Shown here piece by piece: positions 1-4,391 of a stretch of 6,687 bases of DNA. Below the pieces are notes generated by a model. It ran no database searches, had not been told where the DNA came from, and saw only the letters and a program-made list of their open reading frames with translations. The position numbers and the translations under genes are program-made. The stretch comes from Frankiales bacterium (GTDB lineage: Bacteria > Actinomycetota > Actinomycetes > Mycobacteriales > Jatrophihabitantaceae): the NCBI GenBank assembly GCA_025963265.1, contig JAOPUY010000132.1, forward strand, positions 1 to 6,687, written 5' to 3'. How positions within the stretch are numbered: position 1 is the first letter of the stretch; each line of letters opens with the position of its first letter.

Positions 1-60
1 GCGTCGCGCTGCACCGCGCTGCACCGCGCGGCATCGCGCGGCGTCGCGCAGCACCGCGCC
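1..60. repeat. 10-bp tandem repeat (six copies), probably continuing left of the window
   Basis: Six consecutive decamers fill the first 60 bases. Each fits GCRYCGCGCN, for example gcgtcgcgct, gcaccgcgct and gcatcgcgcg. The array starts at the window edge, so its full length is unknown. It ends cleanly at position 61, where gcgcatttt begins. All three plus-strand frames are open through it, which is expected for such GC-rich DNA and is not evidence of coding. The 10-bp period is close to one helical turn. I see no known element in it. Confidence 0.8.
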
Positions 61-68
61 GCGCATTT

Positions 69-84
69 TCGTCCATATGGACGA
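69..84. repeat. 16-bp perfect palindrome, related to the repeat core that follows
   Basis: TCGTCCATATGGACGA is a perfect inverted repeat. Its arms are the same as the inverted core of the downstream 51-bp unit (GTCCA, two bases, TGGAC), with TA at the centre instead of GG. It lies exactly 51 bases before the first recognisable unit, so it may be the remnant of a decayed outermost copy. It could be a dyad-binding site, but no gene start lies next to it that I can support. The T-run is on the wrong side for a terminator of the leftward operon. Confidence 0.7.
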
Positions 85-118
85 GATCGTGGCGCTCCAG
101 CTCCGCTGTGCTCGCAGA

Positions 119-347
119 ACCGTTCAGGTGGACGGAAATGCAGTCGTCGGAGCGTGGGGGTCCGCCAAGTTCGTCCAGGTGGACGGAAGTGCGGCTGTCG
201 GAGCGTGGTGGGTCGCCAAGTTCGTCCAGGTGGACGGAAATGCAGTCGTCGGAGCGTGGTGGGTCGCCAAGTTCGTCCAGGTGGACGGAAATGCGGCTGT
301 CGGAGCGTGGTGGGTCGCCAAATTCGTCCAGGTGGAGGAATTTGCGG
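119..347. repeat. 51-bp tandem repeat, four full units plus a partial one
   Basis: Full units run 119-169, 170-220, 221-271 and 272-322. A fifth begins at 323 and stays recognisable to about 347. Each unit starts with TTCGTCCAGGTGGACGGA, although the first unit has a few substitutions there, and ends with GTCGCCAAG or a close variant. Units 1 and 3 share aaatgcagtcgtcgg in the middle, whereas units 2 and 4 share gcggctgtcgg. This alternation suggests a 102-bp dimer was duplicated. Because 51 is a multiple of three and the unit has no stops, several frames read through as 17-residue repeats, so the open frames say little about coding. Each unit contains the inverted pair GTCCA/TGGAC. The array starts about 100 bases downstream of the KSIII stop codon in the direction of transcription. 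Confidence 0.93.
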
Positions 348-379
348 AAGCGGAAGCCGAAGCGGAAGCGAAAGCGGAC
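344..379. repeat. Hexanucleotide run, consensus GCGGAA, six copies
   Basis: Six adjacent hexamers read gcggaa, gcggaa, gccgaa, gcggaa, gcgaaa and gcggac. Degenerate copies continue to about 401. The run joins the last partial 51-bp unit directly, so two kinds of simple repeat sit next to each other. The 40-odd bases between this run and the KSIII stop codon show nothing else that I can recognise. Confidence 0.75.
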
Positions 380-445
380 GTAGGCGAAAGCGGACGTGGA
401 CGCGTGGCGCGCGGGCGGAGCTCGGTGGCGAGGATCCGCGCGGGG

Positions 446-1528
446 TCAATGGACGGTCGTCAGCGCCGGCCAGCGGAGCGTCGTGGCGCCCCAGGTGAGT
501 CCTCCGCCGAAGGCACTGAGCAGTACTCCCTGTCCGGCCTCGAGTCGGCCGTCCGCCGCGCACTCGTCCAGCAGCAGGGGAATCGAGGCCGCACTGGTGT
601 TGCCGACGCGCGCGACATTCGAGAGCTGGCAGGTGGCCGGTAGCCCGACGCGCTCGAGCACCGACGTGAGTATCCGCGCATTCGCCTGGTGAGCGGCGAA
701 CCGGTCGACATCCCCCGGAAGCCATCGAGCCAACTCCATCGCGCGGCTGGCCGCCTCGGACATCCGCACGATCGCGTGCCGGAAAACCTCGGGCCCGGCC
801 ATCCGGAAGTACTCGTCATCGGGCTCGGACGGCTGACCGTTCGACCGTTGCCGAGCGCCGCCGCCGGGAATCTCGATGAGACGGTGATTTTCGCCGTCGC
901 TGCCCAGCACCATCGGGCCGAGGGCGCCCAGTTCGTCGGGCCGACCCGCGCGAAGCACGACCGCGCCGGCAGCATCGCCGAAGATGACCGCCGTGCTCCG
1001 ATCGACGGGATTGAGAATGGTGCTGTAAACATCGGCGCCGATGACCATCACTCGCTCGGCGGTGCCGGCCGCGATCAGCCCGGCGGCGGCCGAGAGCGCA
1101 TAGACAAAGCCCGTGCACACTGCGGCGATGTCGAAGGCCGCGATGCCGGACAGTCCCAACCGCGCCGCGATATCGGGTGCGGTAGCCGGGCATGGGTAGT
1201 CCGGAGTGGTGGTAGCCAGAATGAGGGCGTCGACGTGATCATCGCCCGCCGACTTCAGGGCCCGCCGACCGGCTTCGACCGCCAAGTCGGAGGTGCTCTC
1301 ACCGGTGGCGGCGTGGAACCGCTGCGAGATGCCAGTGCGCGTCCGAATCCACTCGTCGGAGGTGTCCAGGACCTGGGAGAGCTGATCGTTGGTCACCACT
1401 CGCTCCGGGAGCCAGGAGCCGATGCCGGTGAGCACCGCCGCCCGCGGACTAAGTGCCCGCGCGCCGCGGTCAACGCGGCGGGGGACTCCTCGCGAGGGCG
1501 GCCCTGGGTGTGATTCGTGAAGGTTCAC
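446..1528 (-). CDS. Beta-ketoacyl-ACP synthase III (FabH-like, KSIII)
   Basis: This is a thiolase-fold condensing enzyme of 360 residues. The family joins an acyl-CoA starter to malonyl-ACP by decarboxylative condensation in the cytoplasm. The full catalytic triad is visible: Cys138 in AAVCTGF, His280 in AAHQAN and Asn310 in VGNTSAAS. The SDEWIRTRTGI segment (57-67), the DRSTAVIFGDAAGAV stretch (176-190) and the GGGLTWGA motif near the end are also typical. The GTG start at 1528 gives about 30 residues before VLTGIGSWLPE, more than E. coli FabH has. An in-frame GTG at 1435 (residue 32) is an alternative start. The gene begins 28 bases after the AT stop and is last in the leftward operon. The residue after the catalytic Cys is Thr, where many FabH proteins have Ala. 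Placed beside an AT homologue and an SDR, it is more likely a pathway-specific priming synthase than the housekeeping FabH, but the sequence alone does not settle that. Confidence 0.93.
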   Translation of the reverse strand: MNLHESHPGPPSRGVPRRVDRGARALSPRAAVLTGIGSWLPERVVTNDQLSQVLDTSDEWIRTRTGISQRFHAATGESTSDLAVEAGRRALKSAGDDHVDALILATTTPDYPCPATAPDIAARLGLSGIAAFDIAAVCTGFVYALSAAAGLIAAGTAERVMVIGADVYSTILNPVDRSTAVIFGDAAGAVVLRAGRPDELGALGPMVLGSDGENHRLIEIPGGGARQRSNGQPSEPDDEYFRMAGPEVFRHAIVRMSEAASRAMELARWLPGDVDRFAAHQANARILTSVLERVGLPATCQLSNVARVGNTSAASIPLLLDECAADGRLEAGQGVLLSAFGGGLTWGATTLRWPALTTVH

Positions 1529-1556
1529 CGAGCAGATCCCGTTCTTCTGACGTGGA

Positions 1557-2534
1557 CTAGGCGGCGGCCAGCTGCAGCGTCGAGTGCAACCAACCTAGGT
1601 CGCGCGCGAGCGGGGCGACCGTCCGGACTCCGGGGATACAGGCTCGGGCGCAGCGGATCAGGCTGTCCCCCGCGCCGACCTCGATGAGGAGTTGATCGGC
1701 CGTGGCCGGCAGCCGCTGCAAGGTCTCCCGGAGGTAGACCGGTCGGAACACGCAGTCGGCCAGGGCCTCATGCAGGTCGTCGGCGTCGGTGTAGGCCCGG
1801 CGCCGGACAGCGGAGTACACGGTGGCCTGCAGCGGGCGTTGGGGCAACCCGCGTAGACCGGCGCGGAATCGATCAGCGACTGGCTTGAGCGAGGGATGGT
1901 GCGTCGCGTAGGGCAGCGGCAAACGCAACATGGTGGGCATTCCGGGTTCGGAGGCCCGGGCCATCAGCGCATCGATGGTGGCGGTGGAGCCGGCGAGGAT
2001 GCTCTGACGAGGGGTGTTTGCCCCAGCCAGGACGAGATCATCGCGGTCCAACCGAGCGACGAGTTCCGCCACCCCGGACTCATCGGCTCGAACGACGACC
2101 ATGGCGCCGACGAAGTCGGTCGTGCTGAAGGCGGTATTGAGCGCGCACACGGCTTGAGCTCCCTCAGCGACATCGAGCACTCGAGCGCACACCAGCGCCG
2201 CGATCTCCCCCATGCTCTGACTCACGATGGCCTGCGGCCGGACGCCGGCTAGGGACAGCAGCCGTTCAACAACGACCGCGGCGGCGTAGCTGGCTAGCTG
2301 GGGAACCCCGGCCCCGGCCTCGGTGCCGCTCACCTCGCCCAACAGAAGTGGGCGGACGGCCCCGAAGCCGTTCAGCGATCCGACTCGGTCCACGACGGCG
2401 AGGATGCAGTCGATCTCGGACTGTGCGACGCGGTCCTCGCGGTAGATGCCGACGAGCGCACCGGCTGGGTCATCTCCCTGTCCGGGAAAGAGGAAAACCG
2501 CTGCTGGGTGACGGTGATCGAGACGGCCGGTCAT
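1557..2534 (-). CDS. Stand-alone FabD/AT-family acyltransferase lacking the usual substrate Arg
   Basis: This is a discrete acyltransferase-fold protein of about 325 residues, close to the usual FabD length. Numbered from the ATG at 2534, FPGQG is at 16-20, the nucleophile elbow is SQSMGE with Ser107, and the second catalytic residue is His212 in PYATHHP. EVGAGDS lies near the C-terminus. The elbow differs from the usual GHSxGE by having Ser and Gln before the active Ser. The conserved Arg about 25 residues after the nucleophile, which holds the malonyl carboxylate (Arg117 in E. coli FabD), is absent: ALNT occupies that place and no Arg occurs between residues 118 and 149. This argues against a plain malonyl transferase and for an acyl-loading or acyl-ACP-hydrolysing role like that of ZhuC-type partners of KSIII. 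The ATG is preferred over the GTG at 2543 because GGTGA lies five bases ahead of it. The gene sits between the SDR and KSIII genes. Confidence 0.88.
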   Translation of the reverse strand: MTGRLDHRHPAAVFLFPGQGDDPAGALVGIYREDRVAQSEIDCILAVVDRVGSLNGFGAVRPLLLGEVSGTEAGAGVPQLASYAAAVVVERLLSLAGVRPQAIVSQSMGEIAALVCARVLDVAEGAQAVCALNTAFSTTDFVGAMVVVRADESGVAELVARLDRDDLVLAGANTPRQSILAGSTATIDALMARASEPGMPTMLRLPLPYATHHPSLKPVADRFRAGLRGLPQRPLQATVYSAVRRRAYTDADDLHEALADCVFRPVYLRETLQRLPATADQLLIEVGAGDSLIRCARACIPGVRTVAPLARDLGWLHSTLQLAAA

Positions 2535-2539
2535 GGCAT

Positions 2540-2550
2540 TCACCGTCCCT
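2540..2550 (-). promoter_or_regulatory. Shine-Dalgarno region of the AT gene, overlapping the SDR stop codon
   Basis: On the minus strand AGGGACGGTGA begins inside the SDR stop codon (TAG) and ends five bases before the ATG at 2534. The competing GTG at 2543 would lie within this sequence, only two bases after AGGGAC ends its AGGGA part, which is too close for it. The overlap of stop codon and ribosome site suggests that the SDR and AT genes are translated in close succession. Confidence 0.6.
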
Positions 2551-3322
2551 ACAGCAGGCTGGCGGTCAAGCCGCCGTCGAGTGTCAACGCGGTGCCAGTT
2601 ATCCAGGACGACTGCTCACTGGCTAGGAACACCGCGGCCCGCGCGACGTCGTCCGGCTGGCCGAACCGACCCTGGCGCTGGGCCATCATCGCGTCGAAGG
2701 ATCCGCTCGGCAATTCCAGCAAACGATCGCAGTCGGGTCCGAGACCCTCGCCCATGTCGGTGCCCGCGGTCAGGCCCGGCACCAGGGCATTCACTCGTAC
2801 GCCCTGCTCGCGCAGCTCCAAGGCCGCAGTCTTGGTGAGACTGAGGATTGCTGCCTTGGCTGCCGCATAGTGAGCCATCAGCGGAACTCCGTTGGTTCCG
2901 GCGACCGACGACATCATCACGATCGAGCCACCACCGGAGTCGATGATCGCCGGCGCCGCGTGCCGCAAACTGAGGAAGGCGCCATCGAGATTCACCGACA
3001 TCAGATTGCGCCAGTCTCTGAACTCCATTGCTAATAAGGGTAAAGGCCGAAGGACGCCGGCATTGGCGACCATGATGTGCAAGGCACCGAAGCGTTCTAC
3101 CGTCGTTGCGATCAGTGCTTGGATCTGGTCCTCGACGCGGACGTCGCATTCGACGCCGACCGCTCCCGGGATGGTCTTGGCTGCGAGGTCGGCGCCGGAC
3201 TGGCTGGTGCTGGCGACGATCACCTGGGCACCCTCCTCGGCAAACGCCGAGGCCATAGCTAGACCCAATCCTCGGCTAGCTCCGGTGATGACCGCTACTT
3301 TGCTCGTCAGTGAATCAGGCAT
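2549..3322 (-). CDS. Short-chain dehydrogenase/reductase (FabG-like)
   Basis: This is a classical SDR of 257 residues, the normal length for a FabG-type oxidoreductase. The nucleotide-binding motif TGASRGLG is at 13-20, NAG at 87-89 and the structural Asn at 111. The catalytic set is Ser139, Tyr152 and Lys156 (YAAAK). The C-terminal part contains GRFGQPDDVARAAVFLAS and ends with ITGTALTLDGG, as expected for the family. No transmembrane segment or signal peptide is visible, so it should be cytosolic. Next to KSIII and AT genes, the likely job is reduction of a 3-ketoacyl thioester, but the SDR fold covers many substrates and a dehydrogenase acting on the product is also possible. It is the first gene of the operon, with about 180 bases of leader and promoter DNA upstream. 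Leu94, Leu96 and Leu97 are all encoded by TTA, which is very unusual in high-GC DNA. Confidence 0.93.
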   Translation of the reverse strand: MPDSLTSKVAVITGASRGLGLAMASAFAEEGAQVIVASTSQSGADLAAKTIPGAVGVECDVRVEDQIQALIATTVERFGALHIMVANAGVLRPLPLLAMEFRDWRNLMSVNLDGAFLSLRHAAPAIIDSGGGSIVMMSSVAGTNGVPLMAHYAAAKAAILSLTKTAALELREQGVRVNALVPGLTAGTDMGEGLGPDCDRLLELPSGSFDAMMAQRQGRFGQPDDVARAAVFLASEQSSWITGTALTLDGGLTASLL

Positions 3323-3445
3323 GGCAGATTACCCCATGTTCATAGGTGGTTTGATGGTCTAGCTAGGGGAGGACGAACGCCGGCGCCGTCGGCGGCTCAT
3401 TAGGTCGCGGCTCCAGTAGAGCACCCAATCCCGAACGGATCCCTG

Positions 3446-3499
3446 CGTATCAGTTTTTGTCACCCCATAACCGATAAACGATCACCCCGTGGTCACCCC
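3446..3499 (-). promoter_or_regulatory. Candidate promoter with 11-bp-phased heptamers (SARP- or PhoP-type operator)
   Basis: Read on the minus strand, GGGGTGA occurs perfectly three times, at 3493-3499, 3482-3488 and 3460-3466. The first two are 11 bases apart (four-base gap) and the third follows after 22. Heptameric direct repeats with 11- or 22-bp spacing are the known binding pattern of SARP activators, with the -10 element about 8 bp beyond the last repeat. Here GATACG (3446-3451) lies exactly 8 bp beyond, a modest -10 match. Read on the plus strand, the same DNA gives TCACC units that partly match Streptomyces PHO boxes, so a PhoP-type regulator is the main alternative. The site begins three bases after the stop codon of the upstream gene and would drive the SDR-AT-KSIII operon. 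Confidence 0.55.
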
Positions 3500-3502
3500 A
3501 GA

Positions 3503-4078
3503 TCAGGACAAGGCGCCGCTCGCGAGATTGATGCCGGCTTGAAGCAGCCCGTCGCCAGTCGGCGCGTCTATCGGCACGTCGAACACGCTCGCCACTCGGG
3601 CCAGCAGAAAGTAATAGCCGGTCTGAACGACGAGCTCCACCAGTTGCTGATCGCTGTAGTGCTGTCGCGCGACCTCGAGTAGTCGACTACCCCGCGCCGG
3701 TGACTCGATAACGCCCACGACCAATCCGATCAGACTGCGCTGCGCGTCATCGAAGTCCGGCGAAGCCCAATGATGGGCGGCCAACGCTCCCCGTTGCGCG
3801 TCGGTGACCCCGACCGCTCGCGACAGCGGCTCGTGCTGAGCTGCCTCGTACTGCGAGTCGAGGCAGGCGGCGGCGGTGAGGATCGCTAGTTCCCGTTCGA
3901 CGGAGGGCAATGAGCTGTGGGCAAACTGCGCGGCGCCTAGCGCGACCACCGGGATCGCGATCTCGGGCGAGCGGAGCAGCATCCGAAAGACGTTGATCAG
4001 GGCTCCAGCCCGTTCTACCTCCTGGAGCTTCTCGGGGAGTTCGGAGCCGGTGGCCGTGGGCAACTCGATTCGGACCAT
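3503..4078 (-). CDS. Carboxymuconolactone decarboxylase / AhpD-family protein
   Basis: The 191-residue product is mostly helical in appearance and fits the carboxymuconolactone decarboxylase-like fold. The diagnostic stretch is LPSVERELAILTAAACLDSQYEAAQHEP (about 57-84), with the RE pair at 62-63, the Tyr-Glu pair at 77-78 and His82. This resembles the single-domain family members that carry a C..S.YE....H signature. The AhpD redox pair CxxC is not present: the corresponding place reads C-L-D-S (Cys72, Ser75), so a peroxidase-reductase role is doubtful. Family members include decarboxylases, hydroperoxide-handling proteins and many of unknown function, so I assign no reaction. The gene starts at an ATG behind a weak purine stretch (AGAAAG). 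It is divergent from the condensation-type acyltransferase and in the same direction as the operon to its left, separated by 180 bases that contain a probable internal promoter. Confidence 0.8.
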   Translation of the reverse strand: MVRIELPTATGSELPEKLQEVERAGALINVFRMLLRSPEIAIPVVALGAAQFAHSSLPSVERELAILTAAACLDSQYEAAQHEPLSRAVGVTDAQRGALAAHHWASPDFDDAQRSLIGLVVGVIESPARGSRLLEVARQHYSDQQLVELVVQTGYYFLLARVASVFDVPIDAPTGDGLLQAGINLASGALS

Positions 4079-4093
4079 GAGTGAGGCTTTCTG

Positions 4094-4107
4094 CTAGTCG
4101 TGACTAG
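4094..4107. promoter_or_regulatory. Perfect palindrome CTAGTC-GT-GACTAG, possible operator
   Basis: Two six-base arms flank a two-base centre. The site lies 15 bases before the ATG of the carboxymuconolactone-decarboxylase-family gene, where a bound repressor could block transcription or initiation. The dyad is typical in size for a homodimeric helix-turn-helix repressor, but no such regulator gene is in the window. Confidence 0.4.
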
Positions 4108-4120
4108 GGCCCCCGAAGAC

Positions 4121-4134
4121 GACCGGAACCGGTC
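4121..4134. promoter_or_regulatory. Perfect palindrome GACCGG-AA-CCGGTC, possible operator
   Basis: This is a second 6-2-6 dyad, centred 27 bases from the first one (CTAGTC-GT-GACTAG). Arms of identical length and spacer so close together suggest a pair of regulator sites, although the arm sequences differ. It falls in the leader or promoter of the leftward gene. Confidence 0.4.
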
Positions 4135-4221
4135 TGGAATTTCCTGAGACTGAGTATGCCGCTCGGTCATCGGAATAGGAGTCGAACGTGTTTCCCTCGG
4201 CTAAATAATGGATTTCGACTC

Positions 4222-4272
4222 CGGGGGCCCTCGGGGTGATCGGGAGGCGATCAGAGGTTGCGGGCCAGGTGA
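4222..4272 (+). promoter_or_regulatory. Second phased heptamer array, upstream of the condensation-type acyltransferase
   Basis: On the plus strand a perfect GGGGTGA is at 4233-4239. Windows at 11-bp steps give GAGGCGA (4244-4250, 5 of 7), AGGTTGC (4255-4261, 4 of 7) and CAGGTGA (4266-4272, 5 of 7). The window one step upstream, at 4222-4228, matches 4 of 7. The 11-mer CGGGGTGATCG is identical to one in the operator ahead of the SDR gene. In both places it points in the direction of transcription, which suggests the same regulator. Unlike the SDR site, no clear -10 lies 8 bp beyond the last copy, and only one copy is perfect. Confidence 0.4.
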
Positions 4273-4379
4273 AATCGGGCGACGGCCGGCGGCGCCGCGT
4301 AGGAATGCTGCTGTACTGACTGCGGCGGCCACGATCGTGCCCACCGCCGCCCACTCACCGGTTACGGCAATTCCAGCTT

Positions 4380-4386
4380 GAGAGGA
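4380..4386 (+). promoter_or_regulatory. Shine-Dalgarno sequence of the condensation-type acyltransferase gene
   Basis: GAGAGGA lies five bases before the ATG at 4392. It is a good ribosome-binding match and supports this start codon. Confidence 0.7.
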
Positions 4387-4391
4387 CTCCC

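Larger units (their letters stand above)
4079..4391. other. Divergent intergenic region of 313 bases
   Basis: This region separates a leftward and a rightward gene, so it must hold promoters for both. It contains two perfect palindromes near the leftward gene and a phased heptamer array in its middle (listed separately). The most AT-rich spot, CTAAATAATG at 4201-4210, could serve as a -10 region on either strand, but no good -35 match sits at the right distance. I see no RNA gene or riboswitch. A minus-strand open frame at 4094-4354 has no convincing ribosome site and a low-complexity Arg-rich start, so I do not call it. Confidence 0.6.

Noticed and set aside
69..84. Palindrome as transcription terminator of the leftward operon
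   Set aside because: In the direction of the operon the dyad is followed by AAAA, not a U-run, and it lies more than 360 bases past the KSIII stop.
119..347. CRISPR array
   Set aside because: The units are directly adjacent 51-bp copies with no unique spacers between conserved repeats.
689..1513. Plus-strand open frame of 274 codons
   Set aside because: It lies wholly antisense to the KSIII gene, which has a full catalytic triad. The translation is low in hydrophobic order and rich in Arg, Gly and Asp, as expected of a shadow frame in GC-rich DNA.
1517..1528. GTGAAGGTTCAC palindrome overlapping the KSIII GTG start, as a translation-control hairpin
   Set aside because: The best RNA fold has only four pairs and a four-base loop, too weak to hide the start codon convincingly, and the start itself is uncertain.
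3376..3400. GC-rich inverted repeats (CGCCG/CGGCG) in the SDR leader as an attenuator or riboswitch
   Set aside because: Short stems of about five pairs are common in such GC-rich DNA. There is no second competing stem, T-run or known aptamer core.
4094..4354. Minus-strand open frame of 86 codons ending just before the decarboxylase-family gene
   Set aside because: It starts at a GTG without a convincing ribosome site, has an Arg-rich low-complexity N-terminus, and overlaps the phased heptamers and palindromes that look like promoter DNA.
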